This document shows, piece after piece, positions 22,201-27,590 of a DNA stretch of 64,000 bases. This DNA is from Candidatus Wallbacteria bacterium. Lineage in GTDB: Bacteria > Muiribacteriota > UBA6191 > JACPRK01. The DNA is taken from assembly GCA_016213845.1 (NCBI GenBank), contig JACQZN010000103.1, forward strand, positions 1 to 64,000, written 5' to 3'. The notes beneath the pieces are model-generated. The model did not search any database. It was not told where the DNA came from and saw only the letters and a program-made list of their open reading frames with translations. Positions within the stretch are counted from its first letter, which is position 1. Every line of letters begins with the position of its first letter. Made by a program: the position numbers and the translations under genes.

Positions 22201-23868
22201 GTTGCCTAGCTGCCCGGGCGGAATGGTGAAGGAGGGCGACACCCAGGTGATGGTGCCCTCGATGGGCACGAGCGCGGAGGCCGGCAAGAGCGTCGTGGCA
22301 CCGAGCGCGAGAGCAATGGTCGGCGTGCCGGCCATCGGCTCGCTGAACCGGACCCGCACCTGCACCGGTCCGGTCGCGATCGCGGTCGAGGTTTGGCCTG
22401 GCACCGTGACGCTCGTGACGGAGGGGCGCTGCGTGTCGACGACCAGAGACGTGTTGGTCGCGGCGGCGTTCGGGTTGCCTGCGCCGTCGGTCGCACCGGA
22501 GACGGAGGCCGTAAAGGCTCCGTTGACTCCGGATGCCACATCCAGCACCGCCGTGAAGGTCGTCGCGCCGGCACGGATCATCGGCGTGTCGAAGAGAGTG
22601 GTCGGAGCGGTCGGATTGGCCGAGCTCACCGTCAGCCTGGGGGAGGCCGGGATCGTGTCCGAGCCGGCGTCCGAGAACGTGGCCGTCACCGTGAGAGCGC
22701 CCGTGGAGACTCGGGCGGGGTCCCGGCTGTAGGTCAACGCCACCGACGGGCCGACCGTGTCGATGGTGAAAGTGGCGCCGCTGGAAGCCGCCTGGCTGGC
22801 GTTTCCGGCAAGGTCCTCGGCCCCCGTGAACACCAGGATCGCGTCGCCGTCGGTGATGCCGGCCACCGTGTTCTGGGCGCTGACGCCGTAGGCCGACGAG
22901 GTCCAGATCCGGGCCGAGACTCGCGACATCGGAGTCGGCGGCAGCGTGTTTCCGGAGCCGGTCCCCGATCGAATCACCGAGACCGTCGGAGTGGCCAGAG
23001 GATTCGTGTCCTCCGAAAAGGTCGCCGTGATGGTGAGGGTGCCCGCCGTGACGTCGCCGAGCGGGCCGGTCGGGGCGACGGCCGCCGACAGGGTCGGGGC
23101 GCGCGTGTCGACCGTGAAGGTGTTGTTGGAAGGCGTGCTCGAAAGGCCGTTGAGCGCCAGGTCCTCCACGTTGGTGAGCGCGACCGTGTGCAGGCCGTCC
23201 GCACCTTGCTGGATCTGCTTCGACAAGAACCAGACCGTGCGCGCCTGGGAGGCGACCGGGCTGGGTGTCATCGAGGATGCGGCGACGTCGTTGGTGCCCG
23301 GGGAGGGGCCGGTGATCGAGAGCTTCGGTGCGGGGCCAAGCGGGGCGTCGAAGGTGGCGCGGACGGTCAGGAGGGCGGCCTTGACGGCCGTGTGCGGCAG
23401 CCCCGGGCCGGCCGCGATGCCGTCGACGAAGTAGGTGAGCGACGCGCTCGGCGGCGGCGCAGGTATCACCAGGTTCGCCGTGACGGCGGTGAGGTCGCCG
23501 CCCGTGGTCAGCACCAGCTGGGCCACGCCCGACAGGTTGACGGAGACTGCGTTGAGCGCGACGCCGTTGCGACTGGCCCCAAAGGACAGGACGTCTCCGA
23601 TCGAAGCGACAGGGCTGGGCGGTGCGCTGAAGACGGCCTGGTAGCGGCCGTCGGTCCCCGTGGCCGCCGTGACGATCCTGCTCCCGTTGGTGCTGCGCAC
23701 CGTGACGAGAGCGCCCGGAATGGGCCTGGCTGGCGACGCTGCGTTGGTCAGAAGCCCGCGCACGGTCAGCGACTGTGCCCGAGCCTCGCCTGCCGCTCCG
23801 AAACCTCCCGTCAACGCCAGAACGACCGCCACGAGGCGGCCCGCTGTAATCGCCGGATGGTTCTTCAT
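10228..23868 (-). CDS. Giant fused twin adhesin, 4546 aa
   Basis: One uninterrupted frame encodes two complete surface proteins in series. Unit 1 (about 1-2247): signal peptide to residue 31, a carboxypeptidase-regulatory-like beta domain, Ig-like repeats, a short TSP3 calcium motif block near 1443-1513 (DTDGDGMTDD...), PKD-like domains, then a sorting signal: GGGGC at about 2212, a hydrophobic helix (about 2224-2239) and an Arg-rich end. Unit 2 (about 2248-4546) restarts with a hydrophobic signal-like segment ending VCA (about 2255-2273) and repeats the same order: beta domain, Ig repeats, TSP3 block near 3719-3784, PKD domains, and a final Cys-containing GlyGly/Synerg-CTERM-like tail (SGGCGLGGAGG, hydrophobic helix, basic end). 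The ATG at 23868 puts the signal peptide at the N-terminus. The frame extends upstream to 23943. Confidence 0.85.
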   Translation of the reverse strand: MKNHPAITAGRLVAVVLALTGGFGAAGEARAQSLTVRGLLTNAASPARPIPGALVTVRSTNGSRIVTAATGTDGRYQAVFSAPPSPVASIGDVLSFGASRNGVALNAVSVNLSGVAQLVLTTGGDLTAVTANLVIPAPPPSASLTYFVDGIAAGPGLPHTAVKAALLTVRATFDAPLGPAPKLSITGPSPGTNDVAASSMTPSPVASQARTVWFLSKQIQQGADGLHTVALTNVEDLALNGLSSTPSNNTFTVDTRAPTLSAAVAPTGPLGDVTAGTLTITATFSEDTNPLATPTVSVIRSGTGSGNTLPPTPMSRVSARIWTSSAYGVSAQNTVAGITDGDAILVFTGAEDLAGNASQAASSGATFTIDTVGPSVALTYSRDPARVSTGALTVTATFSDAGSDTIPASPRLTVSSANPTAPTTLFDTPMIRAGATTFTAVLDVASGVNGAFTASVSGATDGAGNPNAAATNTSLVVDTQRPSVTSVTVPGQTSTAIATGPVQVRVRFSEPMAGTPTIALALGATTLLPASALVPIEGTITWVSPSFTIPPGQLGNVSAQVSSGADLAGNTLFPFSSANVFAADTVRPTVASVAYSRDPAGPGALAITATFSEPLATPPTLAIDRPTFGAGPGDLAPTAMSATAPSSVWTLTYTVLAASAGGAQDGLAQVSIAGGLDPAGNTAVTTASGFSIDTQGPTATYRIAPVAAATCSQSSAPFGTGPLVITARFSEPVASTPTVTVDRPGTGNDSTASMVPMPPLTPLGATGFAFVYDVARDNTSTVFDGLVSFTVSGAADAAGNAAGPPAGSTFRVDTVPPEACVAVERGRRFDCSSAGTSTIVTAGPICLTATFTEPIVAGCSPEVVFQTPGSCSPGAGALRMAPTARPDVWTFCGSIPARCNSCPAGEPVTLTVAVARDASGNEMRPARVRFVVDDVAPTLTRLVTSARTAHVPAGPLDLTATFNEELVIAPAITINRPPSAELSAGDVVDQAMARVAPGLGSGGSACPTTAATWTFRYTVTPEQAPGALDAEPGCSLTRVVITARDAAGNVAVSRPALADASQPAVLGGSATCAGFQIDTQPPVLSFTFGRADAPAGPFAQVDPDFVRQGFLAITATFADSVAPAPAAPLALTATGGATAAVNDFAGVVMTQTRPGTFVLVRPIATGDDGIFTLSLETTDLAGNAAALPGRRAFGVDTVFPLAPALTLFPARPVGASVTARPVDLADRSALGAAIGAGPVDVRVTFNEPILVTSTVAGVLPVPAAPRFDLARPRGGTPATAVTTLFLVPTSAPGATSATTWTTRVVDVPRRGLPSFEDGVSSFAVSGAVDRAGNAFAGRVFQAVIDTVAPLVRLSGLTGTLTPGNRVRISGSVQDVTRTALTVSIPGTGLTTTFTVSPAFPGFDGELGPLPVPAPATLGGLRVEVVATDLAGNTSLEAAAVAGLDTDGDGMTDDFESAATLARDGSSSVTALEPGADDDGDGLSNLSEFRARTDPIRRDTDDDGVDDATELADAARGAANPLEAADNRPVARVARAVPASVAPQLLALDGRASSDPKGRALGYRWTTLTAPAGALPIASGTVTTPVAVARLTAAGQYQFVLTVGNGSAFRSPPSTTVSVTVEDLAPRAVVPPPQVFEAAGFPILARLDASASTDENGPVTLAYSWRLASNPGAGAALEGDLTGPAPLLRVSLPGAYGAEVTVSSPASSGGAPLTAVATAVVIAAGPLTPGLATPGQPATAFAQVARAGLPQLVVTTGPETTVDVPLAGRDSVDPNNPTTSPLRPSLDFTWSQLSGPAQAQFLPDARGLQEGSADRSVDPRVRLFAPGRYVFQLSVARAGAPGSAGVPDRVTIDWVRLAPGSGGTPLADAGLDRVIADFDAAAPPSVELNGTGSRPDPRTGGTLTYRWTQVPRSPFDGTPQAALDDPAAARPQLVPPAPGSYRFRLVVSDSKGLSSLPDEVLVQVRPRTRATFPKATVSAADGAGTLSFARPARILAGNVFPTVTLSAKATGQTPLTYRWRQVFEGSTAAPVTLLRESTQAAAFRPTVSGNYRFAVTVSDGTLSSETALTVPVDDLRPGGNAGVTPVVKAPATVEVPADREGVAGLDAGASFDRDGTVSGRRAATLTYLWRQLEGPSLAGFDRTAARPAVPLPAGTFGRYGFECVLDDGQDAIVSDPVSFAAVPVAAPPAIDPRTGRPAASQTAATGDSGGGGCDMGPAGSKKQSLSSILWMLAMLWIFITGRRRAEKRHYTGPRALTAALLVAGSLALPGSVCAQGFFRVDGILSDASGPRQDAQVVATNVNTSQSRTFTTGSSGAYSVVFTNVTTNDVISFFVNINGRSFPTNPASFTVSASERQAGVKSQDLTVRGPVTTLTYSSEGSVFRAGTLTITASFSEAVSTPSISIDLSPAGLSANDVGPVGMTHTNGASVATFSLTLSTSSGDGPATVDITGAQGFSLPHFDVLPPEDDGFTVDTARPQFVSFTSSATTTAGTAPVAITVTFGEPMASAPVLRVTAPEGHNSFTQQMLPADSTGTTWFLPYNVLSAPEFPATTGGAVGVVSFQLVSATDPAGNTVDVSTPPSGSFTFDNRRPRASLTVPPAGNLPSRLRSGVPVTFQLATDEPIDVNFPPAIRLDQNGLIDFPFRVMTPSTAGATASVWTTTFTPRAQDTALGVLDGAATVQVRGGRDVSGNESLFEQTPGVVLDSIGPIYSLSYNGKTTSPFVTTGPLSIVAVASDAGTALTPTISIVPVLDAGTSFGAMTRQTGGVFLFETTVTPADGDPSPVTRTVTVFGSLTDDVGNPAQPLVNDTFVTDTRPLTATLTRSPSAARIGPCPLVLTATFDRPVVAAPTVLIAGGTTSATVLALTTMSGSAPGTVFTATASLPAGNDGNFVATVAGPRGATLGGASDVAGNATTAVAQFAVDSKQPTVELSFSRGNPTPGTPAGSPLLLTSGPVTITATFAEAVTTATTALLLGATCLSSPGDLATTSLFLTADGPGTANDRARLALRATSDARVWVADSYSITVTSASAPSDGAISFGVGGAADLAGNLSLPVDVTSSAAVADTVPPVPAVTASRTSFPVTTGPIRFVGSGPYRVVAVMSEPLSGTAPTLALTGLVTAGTGSGGALGLTTAMSDLGDGRSFQASLDGTAAAVLSIRVSGGADAAGNAGAAVASTLAFDGVRPTAAISTSSGSPGFLQAGPAVITATFSEPPLAAPALRIARADGGRPGVNSRLPASMTTTADPLVFLLSTEILAGDDGPFRLELVDVTDVAGNALDTVSGAEVAIDATPPSVSIGGIPGPVRPGVLRLVATFSEPLAASPTIAISGPRSGSTTNTLATTSWDPTTESTVYVRFHSVGVGDDGTFDVRVGNMRDLAGNAVAVTTAARFVADSVAPVASIAFSRGNPLPAPAGPVAVTVTFGEPVSPVPASMTIARALSGGGQQTYVVKLSPGPTTASVVGTLQVTHVAGARQGGDPATVVSLTPLGADAAGNLASAGGTLAVTLDTVAPVLDLQFDSAGSGAVGAGPVRFEVTSQELLATTPVLSLLPPGRAPVAGGPTALSTGGISADITLTIPAHRPPDAIDGEYLALVTGGTDLAGNVAARGEFSFLVDTRSPELVLREPVSGFFTSGALRVAGTATDATTVTLRFTFDGAATIFPTTLEQPRTVQSGAGEPSPQTFGADLAAGLPGCAQTTRAAAFSVVAVDAAGNESTRIVRSVVFDTDGDGLPDSFECENAGSTTALDASRDDDGDGLVNLQEFLAGTRPSEPDTDRDGVMDGDELQGGSSPTDPLSTPAAPIPGTTPRAPLVATASGPSAAVAPQRLALQGTASRALTSAIRFAWSVVSAPGAEAGAIAADSIFASTRTRATCFPQLTVPGAYVFRVTVTDSSGTSPESATADVTVQVSDVAPVAVITPGSAPAFADLSSGPVVLSFTGSGSSDANGDAVSFTWAARDGNSSAPSTTGVTGLGFVGSTSTADVQVRLSRAGAYELELTVASTAAGATALTSSSRVRIVATAGGASPPIARAGTDRTLIVTAASVDVLAQLFGRDSVDPAVRTTDPLRGSLSFRWRQTGGPSLGGAPFLPDARGRLEGGDGARSVDPQVRITAPGRYRFALTVSKATDPASVSLPDEVELEVLQLVSAAAAPPSANAGANRVLAVFDPANPQAVELDGSGSRSPVDPPANLTFDWRQARLGAADPVPAVALANAATSRPSFVPTTQGDYEFELVVADRSGRRSLPDRVRVRIVNGTDSAGGNRATGIQLTGAEAVVLASQRRVTFDSPASLEDSTLPTIQLRASAAVLGSGPVPAYRWQQLREGSTAPEVELAAASTSTASFTPTRAGAYRFLLQVSSGAFNATTAVDVPVDDLRSGGNSGVTPRVSGPLKVVLGGSGSTRVRLDASGSFDRDRAVSGRIAGRITYFWTQLAGPSRLAFDATVSALDLLVPAGQEGDYLFEVALDDGQDIVTRTVGFTTLASVLPAPAPSTAPAAQRGVATAPGTSGGCGLGGAGGALSLDLLPLLIGLGLALAVRPAHRTRPKSPAGIS
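17043..17243 (-). other. Fusion junction: sorting signal plus second signal peptide
   Basis: Within the 4546-aa frame the C-terminal anchor of unit 1 (SGGGGCDMGP, helix SILWMLAMLWIFITG, then RRRAEKR) runs straight into HYTGPR and then ALTAALLVAGSLALPG...VCA, a signal-peptide core. There is no ATG between the Arg cluster and the second signal. The nearest in-frame ATGs are the two Met codons inside the anchor helix (codons beginning at about 17181 and 17172). The Tyr codon TAC at 17122-17124 is one substitution from TAA or TAG, so loss of a stop there would explain the fusion. Confidence 0.75.
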
Positions 23869-23901
23869 GGATCTGGTCGGGACATGCCGGCACGAAACGA
23901 A

Positions 23902-23917
23902 GCGAGAAAGGTGCCAA
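23902..23917 (-). promoter_or_regulatory. Sigma-54 promoter for the giant adhesin gene
   Basis: Read on the minus strand the site is TTGGCAC, five bases, then TCGC. The invariant GG (23915-23914) and GC (23903-23902) are separated by exactly 10 nt, matching the sigma-54 core GG-N10-GC. Only one base differs from the TGGCAC-N5-TTGC consensus. Transcription would start near 23890, about 22 nt before the ATG at 23868. The divergent neighbour encodes a sigma-54 activator, which supports the call. Confidence 0.65.
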
Positions 23918-24025
23918 CACTTTCCCAGCATATCCATCGTCATAATCCGTGCGACATCGTAGCCCCCCGGGCCCTGCCTCTCGCCCGCTGCGGCCGTGAT
24001 ATCCTCTTGCCGCCCGGAATCGACG

Positions 24026-25543
24026 ATGGCCGCAAACTCCAGAGCGCTCGACCATGCCCTGCTGAGGACCCTCCTTCAGACGGGGGCGGCCCTCACCTCG
24101 ACACTCGATCTCGACACGCTGCTCGATCTGATCATGGACAGCGCCTGCCGCATCCTGAATGCAGGGGCTGCCTCGCTGCTTCTCATCGACCAGGAGACCA
24201 AGACGCTCTACTTCAAGACCGCGACGGGCGAGAAGCGCGAAGAGCTCAAGCACATCCGCCTCAAGCTGGGCGAGGGTATCGCCGGATGGGTCGCGAAGAC
24301 CGGTCGGCCGCTCATCGTCGGCGACGTCTGGAACGAGCCCAAGTTCAAGCGCGAGATCAGCCAGAAGATGAACTACTCGACGCAGAGCATCGTCTGCGTC
24401 CCGCTGGTCGTGCGCGGCCGCACAATCGGTGTGATGGAGGCGCTCAACAAGCTGGGCGGCGTCAGCTTCGGCGACGAGGACCTCGAGGTCACCTCGCTTC
24501 TGGCCGGCCAGGTCGCCAGCGCGCTCGACAACGCCCGTCAGTTCGCCGTGGCCGCCACGGCCAGCCAGCGCCTGGGCGAGCTCCTGGAGGAGCGATACAC
24601 GCCCGTCGGCACCAGCCCCCTGTTTCGCGAAATCCTCACCACCGTCGCCAAGGTCGCAGGCACTCGCAGCACCGTGCTGATCCGAGGCGAGTCCGGCACC
24701 GGCAAGGAGGTGGTTGCCCGCGCCATCCACCGCCAGAGCAAGCGCGCCAGCCGGCCGCTCGTGGCCGTCAACTGCGCGGCTCTCTCCGAGAGCCTTCTGG
24801 AGAGCGAGCTCTTCGGTCACGAGAAAGGCGCCTTCACCGGCGCAGACCGCCTCAAGAAAGGCAAATTCGAGCTGGCCGACTCGGGCACCATCTTCCTCGA
24901 CGAGATCGGCTGCATGAGCCCGCAGCTCCAGACCAAACTTCTCCGCGTCCTGCAGGAGCGCGAGGTCGACCGCCTGGGCAGTGACCGTCCCATCCCGGTC
25001 GACGTGCGCGTCATCGCCGCCACGAACACGGACCTGGAGGCCGCCATCCGGCTGGGCCGCTTCCGCGAGGACCTGTTCTACAGGCTCAACGTCATCTCGA
25101 TCACGCTCCCCCCGCTTCGCGCCCGTCCCGAGGACATCCCGACGCTGGCCGCCCACTTCGTGGAGCGCTACAACCGGGAGACCAGCCGCTCCATCCGTGG
25201 GCTGGCTCCTGCTGCCCTCGACGCGCTGATGCGCTACGACTTTCCCGGCAACGTCCGCGAACTGGAGAACCTGATCGAGCGCGCCGTGGTCCTCGAAGAC
25301 GACGACTGGATCCAGCCAGAGCGATTCCCGATCGGCCCGCGACCCACGCCCGCCGGATCGGCCTCCGACGCCGGCCCCGAACCTTCACCGATGATCGCGC
25401 TGGCCGAGATGGAGCGCCGGCACATCCTGGCCGTGCTCGAGCGCTGCGGCTGGAAGAAGACCAAGGCCTGCAGCGTCCTCGAGATCAGCCGCCCGACCCT
25501 CGATCGCAAGCTGGCGGGGTATGGAGTAGACAGTAGTCAGTAG
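24026..25543 (+). CDS. GAF-domain sigma-54-dependent transcriptional activator
   Basis: A 505-aa enhancer-binding protein. An N-terminal GAF sensor (about residues 20-175) is followed by a sigma-54 AAA+ domain (about 195-430) with Walker A GESGTGKE (Lys227) and an intact GAFTGA loop (268-273) for contact with sigma-54. A Walker B-type motif (GTIFLDEIG) and a C-terminal Fis-type helix-turn-helix (about 460-497, ending SRPTLDRKL) complete it. There is no receiver domain, so the signal is probably a small ligand bound by GAF. The ATG at 24026 is preferred over 23996 on length. The last residues (GVDSSQ) and the TAG stop are encoded by a heptanucleotide array that has entered the 3' end. It is divergent from the giant adhesin gene and likely controls it. 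Confidence 0.92.
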   Translation: MAANSRALDHALLRTLLQTGAALTSTLDLDTLLDLIMDSACRILNAGAASLLLIDQETKTLYFKTATGEKREELKHIRLKLGEGIAGWVAKTGRPLIVGDVWNEPKFKREISQKMNYSTQSIVCVPLVVRGRTIGVMEALNKLGGVSFGDEDLEVTSLLAGQVASALDNARQFAVAATASQRLGELLEERYTPVGTSPLFREILTTVAKVAGTRSTVLIRGESGTGKEVVARAIHRQSKRASRPLVAVNCAALSESLLESELFGHEKGAFTGADRLKKGKFELADSGTIFLDEIGCMSPQLQTKLLRVLQEREVDRLGSDRPIPVDVRVIAATNTDLEAAIRLGRFREDLFYRLNVISITLPPLRARPEDIPTLAAHFVERYNRETSRSIRGLAPAALDALMRYDFPGNVRELENLIERAVVLEDDDWIQPERFPIGPRPTPAGSASDAGPEPSPMIALAEMERRHILAVLERCGWKKTKACSVLEISRPTLDRKLAGYGVDSSQ

Positions 25544-25560
25544 TCAGCAGACAGTAGATG
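25526..25560 (+). repeat. Heptamer array GTAGWCA, five units
   Basis: Five phase-locked heptamers (GTAGACA, GTAGTCA, GTAGTCA, GCAGACA, GTAGATG) start inside the last codons of the sigma-54 regulator gene and provide its TAG stop (25541-25543). The partner array at 25778-25819 is the inverted form. Confidence 0.85.
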
Positions 25561-25646
25561 CGCGCGGCGCAGTTCCTCGCTTCTGGCCGGCAGTTCGATG
25601 GACCCTATCGCACGGACCCAGAGGCGAGGCCCTCGGCTGACTACTG

Positions 25647-25778
25647 AGAGGCTGTGAATCTATCCAAGAACCCCCAGTAACCGCTCGGGCTGAGCTCGTC
25701 GAAGCCCAGTATCGAAGCGGCTATGGCTCCTCGACAGGCTCGGGGCGAACGGTTCCAGGAAGTTTCTTCACAGCCTCT
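25647..25778. mobile_element. 132-bp MITE-like element
   Basis: Perfect 12-bp terminal inverted repeats, AGAGGCTGTGAA at 25647-25658 and TTCACAGCCTCT at 25767-25778, bound a 132-bp segment with no coding potential. Immediately outside, GACTACTG occurs as a perfect 8-bp direct repeat (25639-25646 and 25779-25786), as a target duplication would. Subterminal parts are also imperfectly inverted: CGGGCTGAGCTCGTCGAAG near 25686 against CTCGACAGGCTCGGGGCG near 25731. Because the flanking DNA is itself a TGWCTAC heptamer array, part of the direct repeat could come from the array. Confidence 0.6.
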
Positions 25779-25819
25779 GACTACTGTCTACTGGCTACTG
25801 TCTACTGACTACTCGCTAC
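25778..25819 (-). repeat. Heptamer array TGWCTAC, six units
   Basis: Six heptamers (TGACTAC, TGTCTAC, TGGCTAC, TGTCTAC, TGACTAC, TCGCTAC) are the reverse complement of the array at 25526-25560. The last unit contains the TAG stop codon (25816-25818 on the minus strand) of the convergent gene 25816-26682. Both convergent genes therefore end inside heptamer arms. Confidence 0.85.
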
Positions 25820-26682
25820 TTCACCTCCGCCACCCGGCCGCTCGGCAGATCGAGCGTGTGGCGGACGATGGAGGGGGCCTGGGCCCCGGGGGCATAGCGG
25901 TAGGTAGCGAAGTGGAGAACCTTGCCGTCGGCGGACCAGCTCTTGAAACCTTCGAGCTGCTCCCGCGGGTAGTCGAGCACCATGACGCGCGCGGTCGTGC
26001 GTTCTCGCAGCTGGGCCGCCTGCTGCTTGGGCGCCAGGTTTTCGGCGGCCCCTCGATCGGCCAGCGCCGCCAGGAGCTTCGCGAAGCTGGTGTGGTAGAT
26101 CTCGCGCTTGCCGTAGGGCTGGCTCACGTCGGCGCACCGTTCGTAGACCAGCTCGGAGCCGTCGGAGGAAAGAGAGTACTGCCAGACGCCTCGATCGAGC
26201 ACGAAGGCCCGCTTCGCGCGCGTGTCGACCACGGAGAGGCTCCCCGGAGGGCCCGAGAGCGCCACGTCCTCCGACAGCACCAGAAGCGAGCTGCCGTCCG
26301 GCGACCACTCCAGCCGGTTCAGGTGGTGCGCCCGGATGAAGTCGTAAACCTGGGTCACTTCCAGAGTCGTCTTGTTCAGCAAGAGCACCGACCAGCGGTT
26401 CTCGCCCGCTTGCTCTCGAGACAGGGCCAGGGCCGCCAGCTTCCCGTCGGGATGGACGGCCGCCTTGCTCGAGAAGAAGGGGTCCGACTCGAAGAGCTCG
26501 TCGGACATCCCCTTGACGACGGTCTCCAGCTCGGCCGAGACGTTCTTGACGTAATCCAGCTGCAGTTGCTGGGTTTCTTGCGGGATGGCGCCCGGCTCCT
26601 GTGCCAGGCCGCTGTCCGTGGCCGCCAGGGTCGCCGCAACCAGGAGCAGAGCGCCGAGGCAGCCTCGCTTGGCTCCGAGCAT
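25816..26682 (-). CDS. Exported propeller-like (TolB/WD40-type) protein
   Basis: The 288-aa product begins with a signal peptide (MLGAKRG then a hydrophobic core ending GLAQ, about 1-28). The mature part has beta-propeller-blade motifs such as LEWSPDGSSLLVLS and YSLSSDGSELVYE, and AVHPDGKLAALALS, typical of TolB-N/WD40-like proteins, though there are too few blades for a complete propeller. The frame is open upstream to 27054, but that part lies over the lipoprotein gene in another frame. The ATG at 26682 starts 8 nt after that gene's stop. It is the last gene of the minus-strand operon that begins with the triple CpaF protein, and probably acts in the periplasm. Function is unknown. Confidence 0.75.
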   Translation of the reverse strand: MLGAKRGCLGALLLVAATLAATDSGLAQEPGAIPQETQQLQLDYVKNVSAELETVVKGMSDELFESDPFFSSKAAVHPDGKLAALALSREQAGENRWSVLLLNKTTLEVTQVYDFIRAHHLNRLEWSPDGSSLLVLSEDVALSGPPGSLSVVDTRAKRAFVLDRGVWQYSLSSDGSELVYERCADVSQPYGKREIYHTSFAKLLAALADRGAAENLAPKQQAAQLRERTTARVMVLDYPREQLEGFKSWSADGKVLHFATYRYAPGAQAPSIVRHTLDLPSGRVAEVK

Positions 26683-26690
26683 GACGCCGC

Positions 26691-26993
26691 TCAAACCTCG
26701 GCCAGCTTGCCGAGCAGCAGGTCCTCGAGTCGGAGCTTGCGCTCCTTCTCGGGCAGCGCATCCCAGCGCACCGGCTCCTTGGAGCCTGGGGAAAAGGCCG
26801 GAGCGGCTGGCCCAGTGGGCTCTCGCGAGGTCCCGGCGGTGGTCGCGTTCGGCTCCTGCCAGACCGGCTCCTTGGCGGGCGCCTTGCGGACGGCCTCGCC
26901 TTGCACCGAGACCTTGGAGGCCTCCGCAGTGCCGGCGCACGCAGACAGGACGAGCAAGGCTAACAGCATTCCCAGTCGACTTCGCTTGCGCAT
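26691..26993 (-). CDS. Small lipoprotein
   Basis: A 100-aa protein with a clear lipoprotein signal: MRKRSRLGMLLALLVLSAC, with a lipobox (LSAC). The mature part is Pro/Ala/Glu-rich and ends in a charged helix (PEKERKLRLEDLLLGKLAEV). A strong GGAGG site precedes the ATG at 26993, which is why this start is chosen over 27017. It belongs to the operon downstream of the triple CpaF gene, 8 nt before the propeller-like protein. It resembles no family I recognise. A periplasmic membrane-tethered partner of the next gene product is a reasonable guess. Confidence 0.75.
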   Translation of the reverse strand: MRKRSRLGMLLALLVLSACAGTAEASKVSVQGEAVRKAPAKEPVWQEPNATTAGTSREPTGPAAPAFSPGSKEPVRWDALPEKERKLRLEDLLLGKLAEV

Positions 26994-27094
26994 CGCTCTC
27001 CTCCGTTTGCCGGCCAAGGACGGCCGCGTCGAGATCTGTTCTCGACTCCAACATCGGCAGCGCGAGCGCGAAGTTTATAGGGGATGGGCGCGGC

Positions 27095-27556
27095 TCAACC
27101 GGCCGCCGGGCCGCCGGGCTCCTCAGGCGGAGGCTTTGCTGGGCCGTCGCCGGCCGGACTCTCGCAGCTGCCCGGGCGGCCGATCTTGCAGCCGTGCTGG
27201 CGCTCGTGCTCCTCGATCATCCGCTCCAGCAAGCAGAGCGTGATCGACTTCGAAGCCAGAGCCAGCGCCAGCAGGCAGACGACCAGGATCAGGACGAGCA
27301 AGAGGATGCGGACGATGGAGCGGCGGCAACGCCGGCGCCCCTCGGCCTCACTGCTGCTCGACGATATCTCGGCATCGCCGACGGCCGCTCGCCAGACGGT
27401 CTCGCGGACCCTTGCTTCGGCCAGCACGAGCTGGTCGAAGCTGGGGGGCGCCTGGCGCAGGGTGGCGGCAGGAGCTCCCGGTTCGGTCGGAGCCGCCGCC
27501 GGCCAGGAGCCTGTCAGACAGACGAGGGCGATCAGGATCGGGATGCACACTCTCAT
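27095..27556 (-). CDS. Membrane protein of unknown function
   Basis: A 153-aa protein with an N-terminal signal peptide or first membrane helix (MRVCIPILIALVCLTGSWP), a polar region of about 60 residues ending in basic RRRCRRS, one strong transmembrane helix (IVRILLLVLILVVCLLALAL, about 81-100), and a short Cys-containing, Pro/Gly-rich tail. A GAGAGGTG site precedes the ATG. It lies 34 nt after the cyclic-nucleotide-binding gene in the same direction. I do not recognise a family. Confidence 0.6.
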   Translation of the reverse strand: MRVCIPILIALVCLTGSWPAAAPTEPGAPAATLRQAPPSFDQLVLAEARVRETVWRAAVGDAEISSSSSEAEGRRRCRRSIVRILLLVLILVVCLLALALASKSITLCLLERMIEEHERQHGCKIGRPGSCESPAGDGPAKPPPEEPGGPAAG

Positions 27557-27590
27557 GGGCTCACACCTCTCTCGGGTTCGAATCCTCCGC

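Noticed and set aside
22133..25156. 1007-codon minus-strand frame over the sigma-54 activator and the start of the giant adhesin
   Set aside because: Its first part is antisense to the activator's AAA+ domain and the rest is out of phase with the adhesin. No signal peptide or domain is present.
25526..25819. Heptamer arrays as a CRISPR-like or attachment site
   Set aside because: Units are only 7 bp, contiguous, without spacers, and there is no integrase or cas gene nearby.
27018..27054. Longer 412-aa form of the propeller-like protein starting at 27054
   Set aside because: The added 124 residues overlie the lipoprotein gene in another frame. The start at 26682 gives a clean signal peptide and sits just after the lipoprotein stop.
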